DNA from: Plut-88900 sp963668115
Lineage (GTDB): Bacteria > Chloroflexota > Dehalococcoidia > Plut-88900
Reading direction: 5' to 3'
Length of the DNA: 64,000 nt
Assembly (NCBI GenBank): GCA_963668115.1
Contig: OY764147.1
Location: 2,542,001 to 2,606,000 of the forward strand
Part shown: in pieces, positions 39,555 to 48,100 of the stretch
How positions within the stretch are numbered: the stretch's first letter is position 1
Layout of the letters: each line of letters begins with the position of its first letter
Made by a program: the position numbers and the translations under genes
The notes under the pieces: generated by a model
What the model was told of the DNA's origin: nothing
Seen by the model: only the letters and a program-made list of their open reading frames with translations
Database searches by the model: none

Positions 39555-40475
39555 CTACGACCGTGAAAGCCCCACTTCTATAACCCCCACAATCTGCGAG
39601 TCCTGCGTCACGAACGCTCTGTGTACCCCGTTCTCCCTCATGAAGTCCAGTATCGCCAATGCGTTCACCTCAGCCGGGATCTGAGGCGCGTCGGGCGGCG
39701 CAGGCGCCCCCGTATACGGCGACATAACCTGGTACGCCGAGAAACGGCTGATCGCCTCCCTCGTCCTGGCCGCCTTGTAATTCGCTATAGCCATCTGCAG
39801 CATCCAGAACCCTATGAACCCGAGCCACAGCCCGCTAAGCCATTCCCCCAGGAAGTAGATCAGGCTCACGCCCCCTGTACACACCAGCAGCGCCACCCCG
39901 ACCCCGCCCAACGACGCAATTACCGTACCCTTCTCCCGGCTGTGCGTCACCGCCCACACCCCCGACCTCACAAGCTGGCCCCCATCCAAGGGCAGACCCG
40001 GCATCAGGTTGAATATGGCCAGTACCACGTTCGCCGCCAGCAAGTAGATGCACACCGCCTCGATGTATTCGTTAGGGGCTCCGACGAAAAAGAGATATGC
40101 GAATAGTGCCCCCGCGACGACAATGTTCACCCCAGGCCCGACTATCGATATCAGCGCCTCTGTCCGCGGCCTGTCCGCCGACTTGGTCAGATGCGCCACC
40201 CCGCCGAACAGCCACAGCGTAATGCTCTGCACCGGGATCCCGTGCAGCTTGGCCATCAGGCAGTGCGCCAGTTCGTGCGCCAGAATCGATGCGAAGAACA
40301 GCACCGTGTACGCCCCAGCCACCGTCCACACCTCCACCGCCGACCAGTGAGGGAACCGATTGGGAAGGTGGTAAACCCCGCCCGGTATCAGCAGAATCGC
40401 AAAGATTATCAGCCAGGTTATCTCTATCCTGACCGGAATCCCGAATACCCGCGCAATTGTCAGTGAGCCCGTCAT
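39555..40475 (-). CDS. Site-2 protease family (M50) membrane protein with C-terminal CBS-like segment
   Basis: A 306-residue membrane protease. ASILAHELAHCLMAKLHG contains the zinc HExxH, and FNLMPGLPLDGGQLVRSGVW contains the NPDG-like aspartate motif. About six hydrophobic segments surround them. The C-terminal 70 residues (YQVMSPYTG, LDFMRENGVHRAFVTQDSQIVGVIEV) resemble one CBS half, as in Synechocystis/archaeal M50B proteins. These cut membrane-bound substrates in regulated proteolysis; the target is unknown. Confidence 0.85.
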   Translation of the reverse strand: MTGSLTIARVFGIPVRIEITWLIIFAILLIPGGVYHLPNRFPHWSAVEVWTVAGAYTVLFFASILAHELAHCLMAKLHGIPVQSITLWLFGGVAHLTKSADRPRTEALISIVGPGVNIVVAGALFAYLFFVGAPNEYIEAVCIYLLAANVVLAIFNLMPGLPLDGGQLVRSGVWAVTHSREKGTVIASLGGVGVALLVCTGGVSLIYFLGEWLSGLWLGFIGFWMLQMAIANYKAARTREAISRFSAYQVMSPYTGAPAPPDAPQIPAEVNALAILDFMRENGVHRAFVTQDSQIVGVIEVGLSRS

Positions 40476-40616
40476 TTGATGTGGGGGGTGCTTCCAGATT
40501 CATTATACAACCGCAGCATGGCCTCCCCTTCGGTGGTGAACAGCAAACACCAACATGATGGGAAGAACTTCCCGTGATGGCTTCCTTGGAAGCCTCGGGC
40601 GCCCGACGAATGATCT

Positions 40617-40841
40617 TCAGCCGGAAGTCACTAGGACGGCATCGATGGGCCGGGGGATGGGGATTCCCTCACTGGCCAGTATCTCCAGGTGCTCGGCTAC
40701 CGCTTCCGCAATTAACCTTTCGGTCTCTTCCTTGGTATCACCCGCCGCAACACAACCGGGCAAATCAGGAAGATATGCAGAGTATCCGTTCCCTGTCTCC
40801 TCGAATACCACAGCGTAAACTTTTGAAGTTGTCGTAGTCAT
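40617..40841 (-). CDS. hicB: HicB antitoxin
   Basis: A 74-residue short-form HicB: YAVVFEETGNGYSAYLPDLPGCVAAGDT and TERLIAEAVAEHLEILASEG form the RNase-H-like fold that covers HicA. No separate DNA-binding domain is attached, as is common in the short form. It follows hicA with an 8-nt gap. Confidence 0.9.
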   Translation of the reverse strand: MTTTTSKVYAVVFEETGNGYSAYLPDLPGCVAAGDTKEETERLIAEAVAEHLEILASEGIPIPRPIDAVLVTSG

Positions 40842-40849
40842 CTATTTGC

Positions 40850-41041
40850 CTAAGGCGATAGCCCAGCTTGTTTCAGGATACTCCGATATGTATCTGGCGA
40901 CAGGTCTTTACTGGGCTTACCGGCTATAGTTACGAGCCCCGGCTTTTCGGGATGTTTGTAATGGCGATGACTCCCCTTTTGGCGTACTTGCCGCCATCCG
41001 TCATCTTCAACCAGTCGAATCGCTTCCGATACTTTGGGCAA
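40850..41041 (-). CDS. hicA: HicA toxin
   Basis: A 63-residue double-stranded-RNA-binding-fold mRNA interferase. The catalytic histidine is in RQKGSHRHYKHPE, and VTIAGKPSKDLSPDTYRSILKQAGL closes the domain. The start is TTG 41041. A reverse-strand TATAAT at 41094-41089 supplies a likely promoter. Toxin before antitoxin is the usual order for hicAB. Confidence 0.9.
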   Translation of the reverse strand: MPKVSEAIRLVEDDGWRQVRQKGSHRHYKHPEKPGLVTIAGKPSKDLSPDTYRSILKQAGLSP

Positions 41042-41202
41042 ACTGTCGACGGCTTTGGGCCGGTCCTCTTTTGTGAGTCTACAACTGCATTATACCCGAC
41101 GCAATGTCACTTAAGACTTTGTTCCACCCCCGACCCCCCCACTCCATATGCTATACTCACCCCTTGAATCCGACCCTTATTCCTTCCTGCTGACCAACCA
41201 CG

Positions 41203-42432
41203 ATGCGAGCCGAAATCGTTTCCATCGGCACCGAGATACTCCTCGGTGAAATCACCGACCTTAACGCCCCTTACCTCGCTTCCCAGCTTCCCCTTCTCGG
41301 CATCGACCTCTACCGCATCCACCAGCTCGGAGACAACCGCGACCGCCTCGTCGAGACCTTTCGCGCCATCTGGTCCCGCGCCGACCTCATCCTCACTACT
41401 GGTGGCCTCGGCCCCACTCAGGACGATGTCACCCGTGAAGCCGTCGCCGAGCTAGTCGGCGAAGAGATGAAAGTGGACGACGACCTGGAAGTCCAGCTTC
41501 GCGCCTTCTTCCAGAACCGCAACTACCCCATGCCCCTTTCCAACCTCAAGCAGGCCACCCTCATACCCTCCGCCCGACCCATCTACAACCCCCGAGGTAC
41601 TGCGCCCGGCTGGTGGGTCGAAAGCGGCGACAAACGCGTCGTCTGCATGCCCGGCCCGCCCGGCGAAATGCAGCGCATGTGGAACAAGGAGGTCTCCCCC
41701 GAGCTCAAGAAGCTGGTAGCCGGCGGCGTCCTTGTTTCCCGCACCGTCAAGACCTTCGGCCTCAGCGAGGGCGGCCTCGACGAAATGGTCGCATCCCTCC
41801 TCTCCTCCCGGAACCCGACCATCGGTGTCTACGCCAAGGACGATGGCATCCACCTCCGCATCACCGCTAAAGCCGACGACGAAGACACCGCCTCGACCCT
41901 CCTGAAGGACATGGAAGCCCGCGTCGACGATATCCTCGGCAAGTACATCTGGGGCAGAGACGAAGAGACCCTCGAAGGCAACGTCGGCAAGATGTTGCAG
42001 TCTAAGGGCTTGACCCTCGCCGCTATGGAGTCCTGTAGTGGCGGTCTCCTCGCCCACATGGTCACCAACGTCCCCGGAAGCTCCGCCTACTTCAACGGAG
42101 GAGTCGTCTCCTACACCAACCCGGCCAAGATGGCCAACGGCGTCGATGCCGAAATCCTCGACCGCCACGGCGCAATCAGCCGGGAGACCGCCAGGGCAAT
42201 GGCCGACGCCTGCCGCACCCGTAACAACGCCGACCTCGGCGTCGGCATCACCGGCGCCGCCGGCCCCGACCCCAGCGAAGGCAAGGACCCGGGCACCGTC
42301 TTCCTCGGCATATCCACCAGGAACGGCACCCGCTCCGTAGACCTCAATCTCCCAGGCATCCGCGTCCTAGTCAAGCAGCGGGCCGCCATCGCTGCCCTCT
42401 ACGAGCTTCAAAAGGAACTTCAGACCCTGTAA
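41203..42432 (+). CDS. cinA: CinA family protein (nicotinamide mononucleotide deamidase / competence-damage protein)
   Basis: A 409-residue two-domain protein. The N-terminal MoCF/MogA-like domain (RAEIVSIGTEILLGEITDLNAPYLA, TTGGLGPTQDDVTREAVAE, VVCMPGPPGEMQRMW) is followed from about 255 by the PncC-type NMN deamidase domain (LAAMESCSGGLLAHMVTNVPGSSAYFNGGVVSYTN cut by length; GITGAAGPDPSEGKDPGTVF). Such proteins recycle NMN in the cytoplasm. A TATACT at 41152-41157 is the best -10. The gene is isolated from other NAD genes. Confidence 0.92.
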   Translation: MRAEIVSIGTEILLGEITDLNAPYLASQLPLLGIDLYRIHQLGDNRDRLVETFRAIWSRADLILTTGGLGPTQDDVTREAVAELVGEEMKVDDDLEVQLRAFFQNRNYPMPLSNLKQATLIPSARPIYNPRGTAPGWWVESGDKRVVCMPGPPGEMQRMWNKEVSPELKKLVAGGVLVSRTVKTFGLSEGGLDEMVASLLSSRNPTIGVYAKDDGIHLRITAKADDEDTASTLLKDMEARVDDILGKYIWGRDEETLEGNVGKMLQSKGLTLAAMESCSGGLLAHMVTNVPGSSAYFNGGVVSYTNPAKMANGVDAEILDRHGAISRETARAMADACRTRNNADLGVGITGAAGPDPSEGKDPGTVFLGISTRNGTRSVDLNLPGIRVLVKQRAAIAALYELQKELQTL

Positions 42433-42465
42433 CCAAAGTCCCATTAGCCCCGAGAGGAGCCCCCA

Positions 42466-43560
42466 ATGAAAGCGGCTGTACTTTACGAACCCAACACCCC
42501 CCTGGTTATCGAAGAGCTCGAACTTGACCCCCCTAGGGCCGGTGAAGTCAAGATAAAGGTCGGCGCGGCCGGCATCTGCCGCAGCGACCTCCACTTCATG
42601 CACGGCGACGCCAGGTGCCCCCTCCCCATCGTCCTCGGCCACGAGGCTGCGGGCACCGTGGAGGAGGTCGGTGAAGGCGTCACCTCCGTCGCCCCCGGAG
42701 ACCGCGTTGTCATCGCCTTCGTCTCAACCTGTGGCAGGTGCGAAAACTGCGTCATAGGCAGGCCCAACCTCTGCCTTACCCGTAGCAAGTTCGTCATGTC
42801 CCAGTTCGACGGCACCAGCCGGCTCCGTAAGGGAGACACCAGCGTAGCCCAGTTCGATCAGATGTCCTGTTTCGCCTCCCACACCGTCGTCCCTGAGTCA
42901 GCCTGCATCCCCGCCCCCGACAACCTCCCCATGGAAATCGCCGCCTTCATCGGCTGTTGCACCACCACCGGCGTCGGCGCCGTCCTCTACAACGCCAAGG
43001 TCGAAGCCGACAGCACCGTCGCCGTCGTCGGCTGTGGCGGAGTGGGCCTTAACGTCATAATGGGCGCCGTCCTCGCCAACGCCCGGCAGATCATCGCAGT
43101 CGACATAAACGAAGGCAAGCTCGAATTCGCCATGAAATTCGGGGCGACCCACTCCGTTAACCCGACCCAGCAGGGCGCCGTGCAGCGAGTCAAGGAGCTC
43201 ACGGACGGCAGGGGCGTCGACTACGCCTTCGAAGTATTCGGCTCCCCCGACACCGTCGAAATGTCCTACGAAATGACCAAGAAGGGCGGCACCGCCGTAG
43301 TGGTCGGCATCTCCCCCTGGGGCACCAAGGCCCCCATCGACCCCGTCGCCCTCGTCCGCGACGAAAAAGTCCTCAAGGGCTGCTACTACGGCTCCGCCCG
43401 GTTGAGCGCCGATATGCCCAAGCTCATCGACATGTACCTCGCCGGCAAGCTCCCCCTCGACGACCTCCTCGCCCGTCGCTACTCCCTCGACCAGATCAAC
43501 GAAGCCTACGATGACCTCGAACGCGGCGAAATCGGCCGCGGCGTCATCACCCGCTTCTAG
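42466..43560 (+). CDS. Zinc-dependent alcohol dehydrogenase (MDR superfamily)
   Basis: A 364-residue medium-chain dehydrogenase. CRSDLHFMHGD and LGHEAAGTVEEVGEGV give catalytic zinc ligands, CGRCENCVIGRPNLC the four structural-zinc cysteines, and VAVVGCGGVGLNVIMGA the NAD(P)-binding Rossmann loop. Long-chain group features (FIGCCTTTGVGAVLYNAKVE) resemble class III/NDMA-dependent alcohol or formaldehyde dehydrogenases. It oxidises an alcohol to an aldehyde. It stands alone between cinA and a TauE gene, preceded by a GAGAGGAGC site. Confidence 0.9.
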   Translation: MKAAVLYEPNTPLVIEELELDPPRAGEVKIKVGAAGICRSDLHFMHGDARCPLPIVLGHEAAGTVEEVGEGVTSVAPGDRVVIAFVSTCGRCENCVIGRPNLCLTRSKFVMSQFDGTSRLRKGDTSVAQFDQMSCFASHTVVPESACIPAPDNLPMEIAAFIGCCTTTGVGAVLYNAKVEADSTVAVVGCGGVGLNVIMGAVLANARQIIAVDINEGKLEFAMKFGATHSVNPTQQGAVQRVKELTDGRGVDYAFEVFGSPDTVEMSYEMTKKGGTAVVVGISPWGTKAPIDPVALVRDEKVLKGCYYGSARLSADMPKLIDMYLAGKLPLDDLLARRYSLDQINEAYDDLERGEIGRGVITRF

Positions 43561-43687
43561 CCCACCGCAATATATGGTCTGGCTGGCCGCTCGGTAGCCC
43601 AAATGCCTTTTCGAAGGTCATCAATCCCTTGGTGCATTTCCGTGGCTGCGGCTTGAAGGGAGAAAAGGGAAGCGCCCCAACCCTTCC

Positions 43688-44476
43688 ATGCCTGATTTTC
43701 TGACTACCGACTCTATAGACCTTAGTTGGTGGAGAGCGCTGGTTCTCTTCACGTCCGGAGTTGGTGGAGGCTTTATCAACACCATTGCCGGAGGCGGGTC
43801 GATGCTTACCGTCCCGGCATTGATCCTCCTGGGGATGCCGGCCGACTTGGCCAACGGAACTAACAGGGTCGGTGTCTTGCTTCAGTCCCTGACTGGTGCC
43901 AGGAGCTTCAACAAGTCTGGAAAACTGGACCGGCGCGCTATCCTGCCCATGCTCGCCCCCACGGTCTCGGGAGCAGTTTTTGGTGCGCTGGCAGCATCAT
44001 GGATACCGCCTGACGCCCTAAAACCTCTCCTCTTGAGCGTAATGATTGCCATTGCCTTTGTTATGGTCGTAGTACCTAAGGCAATAGCTCCGCCGGAGGG
44101 AAGCCGCGTTTACAAGCTCAGAGAACGTCCGTTTGGTATTTTGATGCTCTTTGGTGCAGGGCTTTACGGGGGATTGGTTCAGGCGGGGGTCGGATTCATA
44201 CTGATTGCGGCGTTGGCAGCAGGTTTGCGCTATGACCTGGTGCGCACAAACGCCCTCAAGGTGGTATGTACTGCCTTATTCAGTATAGCGGCCTTATTCG
44301 TATTCGCAGTTACGGGACATGTGGACTGGCTTCAGGGCGTTATCTTGGCCGCAGGGACGACCCTCGGTGCCACTCTGAGTGTAAGATTTGCTCTGAACGT
44401 CAGCCAAAGGATCATGAAATGGGCGCTATTCATAATGGTCTGTCTCACCGCCGGGTCGGCACTCATATTTACTTGA
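43688..44476 (+). CDS. Sulfite exporter TauE/SafE family protein, copy 1
   Basis: A 262-residue membrane protein with about eight hydrophobic helices. The N-terminal repeat GGGFINTIAGGGSMLTVPALILLGMPA and the second-half GLVQAGVGFILIAALAAG are the paired TauE motifs. The family exports sulfite, sulfoacetate or other small anions. The paralogue at 46229 has the same length and aligns without gaps. This copy uses mixed wobble bases, unlike the C-rich second copy. Start ATG 43688. Confidence 0.88.
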   Translation: MPDFLTTDSIDLSWWRALVLFTSGVGGGFINTIAGGGSMLTVPALILLGMPADLANGTNRVGVLLQSLTGARSFNKSGKLDRRAILPMLAPTVSGAVFGALAASWIPPDALKPLLLSVMIAIAFVMVVVPKAIAPPEGSRVYKLRERPFGILMLFGAGLYGGLVQAGVGFILIAALAAGLRYDLVRTNALKVVCTALFSIAALFVFAVTGHVDWLQGVILAAGTTLGATLSVRFALNVSQRIMKWALFIMVCLTAGSALIFT

Positions 44477-44804
44477 TGCGGGAGAAGTCCCCGATCCATT
44501 GACGCTTAGGGACGTCCCTATGCCCGATTTCCTCTCTCGCCTCCCCTTCCGTCATTCCCGTGCCCCGACACGGTAATCCATCTCCTCCTCCCCTTCCCAT
44601 TCCGATGTCCCGCGAGGAATCTCCAGCGCCAGCCCACCCCACACCCCCTCCCCCTTCCCTAGCCCTACACACCAATCCACCGTCATTCCCGCCCTTCTTC
44701 CCGTCATTCCCGAGTAGTCGGGAATCCATCCCGCAGGGTCGGGCAGGGCGGTCCGCGTCTCCCCCCACCCCAAAAAATCCCCCCAAAACTGCGCTTTTTA
44801 CCTA
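44477..44804. repeat. Repeat-filled gap between TauE copy 1 and the repeat-rich gene
   Basis: Contains REP-like units at 44548-44582 (CCCGTG stem) and 44700-44735 (stem CCCGAGTAGTCGGG with the ATCCATCCCGC tail). It also holds the CATTCCGATGTCCCGCGAGGA unit at 44598-44640, shared with 24438 and 24895. No gene seen. Confidence 0.7.
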
Positions 44805-44832
44805 TTGACTCCTCTGGTATATATTCTACACT
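44805..44832 (+). promoter_or_regulatory. Promoter before the repeat-rich gene
   Basis: TTGACT (44805-44810), 16-nt spacer, TACACT (44827-44832), in an AT-rich island unlike the flanks. The expected start of transcription lies about 8 nt before ATG 44847. Confidence 0.45.
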
Positions 44833-44846
44833 ATTGTTTAGACTCC

Positions 44847-45974
44847 ATGTCTACACCCAAAATCCACAACAATCACCTGTCAATAAACCATCGCCCCTCC
44901 CACGGGGCGCCTGCCCAAGAGGCGGTTGGTCCCTCCTCTTCCCCTTTCCCGGGGTCCCACCTACCCCCGGATGCCCGCGGCGCTAAGCCGCGGAAGACCG
45001 CCCGAGGCCCGGCGCCGTTCGGTGGCGCAATCCTCACGGCCCCGGATGCCTGCGGCAACCTACCGCAGAAGAAGACCCGCACCCCCGTTCCTGCACGCCG
45101 GGAGCGCAGTCGACGCGGAAGACCGTACCCGCAAAACCGCGACGGGTCCGGTAAAGCCGGCTCAGCCGAAGGCTCGTTGCCGCGTCTGGCCCCCGAGGGC
45201 CGGGGCTTCGAGCAGGAGATTATTCTCCTACGTTCCATGATCAACCGCCTCTTGAGCAGGCGCCCCCTGAACCACACCTACATCTCCCGGTACATGCGGC
45301 TCCTCATCCAGGCCCAGTCCGCACAAGCCAAGGCCCCCAAAGATCTCACCGACGAACAGGAAGTCGACTCCCTCATCAAGAAGCACTTCCACAAGGAGGT
45401 GGATGATGGCAAGACCTCCTACTATGACCTCCTCCCGGTCCGCACCGCCAAGCCCGGCGAGAAATGGTGGCCCTGGAGACACCTGGTGTCCATCGATGAA
45501 CGACGCCGGGACGGCCTCATCGATAAAGAGGACTCCGCCATGATGGATGCCTTGGATAAGGCCGAGTCCAGCTACTACGGCCTGTCCGACGATGATCCCT
45601 CACGCAACCTCTACTTCCTCAATAACCTGCAAGACGACGATGATGATGACCCCGACCCCGATGACAACCCCAACCCACCCTACAACGACACCCCCGACGA
45701 TGACCAACACCCTCCTGACTCAACCATAACCCCCAACCCACCCGTCATTCCCGACTCTCAATCCGTCATTCCCGAGAAGTCGGGAATCCATCCCGCGGCG
45801 GGGAGGGACGGCCCACATCCTGACCTTCCGCCACCCATCCAGTCAGGCGCCCCCAACTACTGGGAAACCGACTCTTTCTCCTCCCCCATAGACCCAACCG
45901 GCCCGTCCCCCGATTGGCCCGACCCCAATCCGCACCCCAAACCCCGCATCGCCCGAGGCCGCCCCCCTCCCTGA
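44847..45974 (+). CDS. Repeat-containing hypothetical protein
   Basis: A 375-residue protein in three parts. The first 130 residues are basic and low in complexity, with two copies of a hairpin-forming DNA unit (GATGCC(C/T)GCGG...CCGC(G/A)GAAGA). Residues about 130-260 form a helical domain (EQEIILLRSMINRLLSRRPLN, LTDEQEVDSLIKKHF) that resembles small phage-terminase-like or plasmid hypothetical proteins. The tail is an acidic and Pro-rich run (LQDDDDDDPDPDDNPNP) into which a REP-like repeat has been translated (45762-45800). No function can be assigned. The position between two TauE copies and the AT-rich promoter suggest an inserted element. Confidence 0.55.
   Translation: MSTPKIHNNHLSINHRPSHGAPAQEAVGPSSSPFPGSHLPPDARGAKPRKTARGPAPFGGAILTAPDACGNLPQKKTRTPVPARRERSRRGRPYPQNRDGSGKAGSAEGSLPRLAPEGRGFEQEIILLRSMINRLLSRRPLNHTYISRYMRLLIQAQSAQAKAPKDLTDEQEVDSLIKKHFHKEVDDGKTSYYDLLPVRTAKPGEKWWPWRHLVSIDERRRDGLIDKEDSAMMDALDKAESSYYGLSDDDPSRNLYFLNNLQDDDDDDPDPDDNPNPPYNDTPDDDQHPPDSTITPNPPVIPDSQSVIPEKSGIHPAAGRDGPHPDLPPPIQSGAPNYWETDSFSSPIDPTGPSPDWPDPNPHPKPRIARGRPPP
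45738..45812. repeat. REP-like repeat inside a coding region
   Basis: A half unit CCGTCATTCCCGACTC and then a full unit with stem CCCGAGAAGTCGGG and tail ATCCATCCCGCGG lie within the 3' part of the gene 44847-45974, keeping its frame open (the translated part reads VIPEKSGIHPAAGRDG). Confidence 0.7.
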
Positions 45975-46228
45975 CCCCGACAACCCGCACCCAAAAACAG
46001 AATAACCTGGGTTGCCCCATCCTCTCTTTAACCCGTCATCCCCACCCCCGAGGGGAGCCTGTCCGCCTATGGCGGATCATTCCCGAGTAGTCGGGTCGAA
46101 GATGCGCCTATGGCGTAAATCCATCCCGCGGCGGGGGGGTCGCGGGTCCCCGTAGGGCCGTCCCTCGCAGGCCCCCGGCACGCCCGACCCACTCCGTGCT
46201 ATCGTTCACGGTCTAGGTGCACACCCCC
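45975..46228. repeat. Repeat-filled gap before TauE copy 2
   Basis: Holds CCTGTCCGCCTATGGCGGATCATTCCCG, CCGAGTAGTCGGG and GATGCGCCTATGGCGTAAATCC fused together, ending in ATCCATCCCGCGGCGGG. This appears to be one repeat unit into which another has nested. Confidence 0.65.
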
Positions 46229-47017
46229 ATGCCCGACTTCCTCACCCCCGACACCATAGACCTCAACTGGTGGAAAGCCCTCCTCCTGCTGGCCACGGGC
46301 GCCGCCGCCGGATTCATCAACACCTTCAGCGGCGGCGGCGCAATGCTCACCGTCCCCACCCTCATCCTCATGGGCATGCCCGCCGACTTCGCCAACGCCA
46401 CCAACAGGATCGGCACCCTGCAACAGTCCCTCACCAGCACCGTCGGGTTCGAAAGGGCCGGTAAGCTCGAAAAAAGAGCGGCCCTGCCCATGCTCCTGCC
46501 CACCGCTTCCGGCGCAGTGATAGGGGCCTTCGCCGCTACCTGGATACCGAGCGATGTCTTCAAACCCGTCATCCTCGGCGTGATGATCGCCTTCGCCCTC
46601 ATAATGATCCTCCTCCCCGAAGTCATCATCCCCCCCGAAGGCACCCGACCCTACAGCCTGCGTGAGCGTCCCCTCGCCCTTGCCATGCTCTTCGGCGCAG
46701 GCGTTTATGCAGGTCTCGTGCAGGCCGCCGTCGGCTTCATCCTCATTGCCGCCCTCGCCGCCGGCCTCCGCTACGACTTCGTCCGCACCAACGCCCTCAA
46801 GGTCGTCTGCACCGCCTTCTTCAGCGTCGCCGCAATCCCCGTGTTCATCGCCGCAGGTCTCGTCGACTGGCTGCCTGCCATACTCATCGCCCTAGGCATG
46901 ACCGTAGGCGCAATCCTGAGCGTCAGATTCGCCCTCACTGTGAGTCAAAAGGTGATGAAGTGGGTCGTATTCGCGATGGTCTGCCTCACCGCCGGCCCCG
47001 CCCTCATCTTCACCTGA
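46229..47017 (+). CDS. Sulfite exporter TauE/SafE family protein, copy 2
   Basis: A 262-residue paralogue of the gene at 43688, collinear throughout (GAAAGFINTFSGGGAMLTVPTLILMGMPADFANATNR; AGLVQAAVGFILIAALAAGLRYDFVRTNALK, shown in parts). ATG 46229 matches the start of copy 1; the in-frame GTG at 46217 is rejected. About eight membrane helices. Strongly C-ending codons make its DNA quite different from copy 1 although the proteins are close, so the duplication is old or one copy came from outside. Confidence 0.88.
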   Translation: MPDFLTPDTIDLNWWKALLLLATGAAAGFINTFSGGGAMLTVPTLILMGMPADFANATNRIGTLQQSLTSTVGFERAGKLEKRAALPMLLPTASGAVIGAFAATWIPSDVFKPVILGVMIAFALIMILLPEVIIPPEGTRPYSLRERPLALAMLFGAGVYAGLVQAAVGFILIAALAAGLRYDFVRTNALKVVCTAFFSVAAIPVFIAAGLVDWLPAILIALGMTVGAILSVRFALTVSQKVMKWVVFAMVCLTAGPALIFT

Positions 47018-47131
47018 CCTTGCACCTCTCGTAATCCACTGCCCCCTTCCCCCGACCTTGCGTTACCCAAAGTGAAAGCCATGACACATACATACATTCA
47101 TTAAATGGTTCGAAAGGAATTTCAAACTATT

Positions 47132-47160
47132 TTGACGAAGGCCTGCTCAAGCCGTAGAAT
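47132..47160 (+). promoter_or_regulatory. Promoter of the Cys-rich lipoprotein gene
   Basis: TTGACG (47132-47137), 17-nt spacer, TAGAAT (47155-47160), predicting a leader of about 50 nt that includes GGAGGA at 47203. Upstream 47018-47131 is AT-rich for this genome and holds no gene. Confidence 0.6.
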
Positions 47161-47216
47161 TGGTTTACGGAGTCCCTTCACTGCATTAAGGCTCCCGTAA
47201 CTGGAGGACAAATAAT

Positions 47217-48044
47217 ATGTCTCGCATCTTCCGTATCAATAAATCGAGGACGTGGCTGTGGCCCGTGCTCCTCGTCGCAATCGTCGCCGCGGCCCTCGCC
47301 TTCGCCGCATGCGGCGGTGAAGACCCCACCCCCACCCCCGAGCCCACCGCAACACCCGTGCCTACGGCAACCCCAGTCCCCACCCCGACACCACAGCCCA
47401 CCCCTACCCCCGAGCCGGAACCCGAGCCCTCAGACATCTCCATAACCGACATCGATGAGAATTCAACGGTCGGTGACCTCATCGGCGCCCTCTCCGAAGA
47501 GGAGACCGCCTGCATCACCGCCGCCTTCGGCGAAGTGATACTCGAGTCCATGAAAGACCAGCCTCTGGCTGCAATAGCTTCCAGCTTCGAATTGTTCCCC
47601 ATCCAATGCCTCTCCGAAGAGAACGCCATCAGCGCCGTCGTAACCATGCAGTCCGTCCAGGCTGGCGGCTTCTCCGATGAGAGCATCGCTTGCCTTGTGG
47701 AAACCTACGGCGAACACGGCATACCAAGCCCGACCGCAGACGAAGTCCAGGCCATGCGCTCCTTCCTGTACGCCCAACTCTGCCTTACCGACGAGGAAGC
47801 GCAGGCCCTGCAGGGAGACGCCTCCGCCGAAGACCCCCTTCCCACTCCCTCCCAACTTCGCTGCATATCCGAACAGACGGACCTGGAGAATCTCACCGTC
47901 TTCATGTCCGAGTTCGAAAAGATGATGATGAGCGGAGAGGAACCGTCGCAGGATTTCCTGATGTTGATGGGCGAGCTGTTCGCGGCTTATGAGGCTTGCG
48001 GGCTGGAGCCTGTATCAGGGGACTTCGTACCGATGGAACCCTAG
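47217..48044 (+). CDS. TP-linker lipoprotein with three cysteine-paired helical repeats
   Basis: A 275-residue exported lipoprotein. Signal WLWPVLLVAIVAAALAFAACGG; residues about 38-65 are a Pro-Thr-Glu linker (TPTPEPTATPVPTATPV). The globular part has repeating segments of the form CIT..(22-26)..C, CLVETYGEHG..C and CISEQTDLEN..C, with pairs of cysteines likely bridged. I know similar Cys-paired lipoproteins in Chloroflexota genomes, but not a function. SD GGAGGA precedes the ATG. Confidence 0.65.
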   Translation: MSRIFRINKSRTWLWPVLLVAIVAAALAFAACGGEDPTPTPEPTATPVPTATPVPTPTPQPTPTPEPEPEPSDISITDIDENSTVGDLIGALSEEETACITAAFGEVILESMKDQPLAAIASSFELFPIQCLSEENAISAVVTMQSVQAGGFSDESIACLVETYGEHGIPSPTADEVQAMRSFLYAQLCLTDEEAQALQGDASAEDPLPTPSQLRCISEQTDLENLTVFMSEFEKMMMSGEEPSQDFLMLMGELFAAYEACGLEPVSGDFVPMEP

Positions 48045-48100
48045 CCCAGGCTCGCCAGGATCGTGCGGATCGGCGGGGGGCTCTGCCCCTTCCTGGCGGC

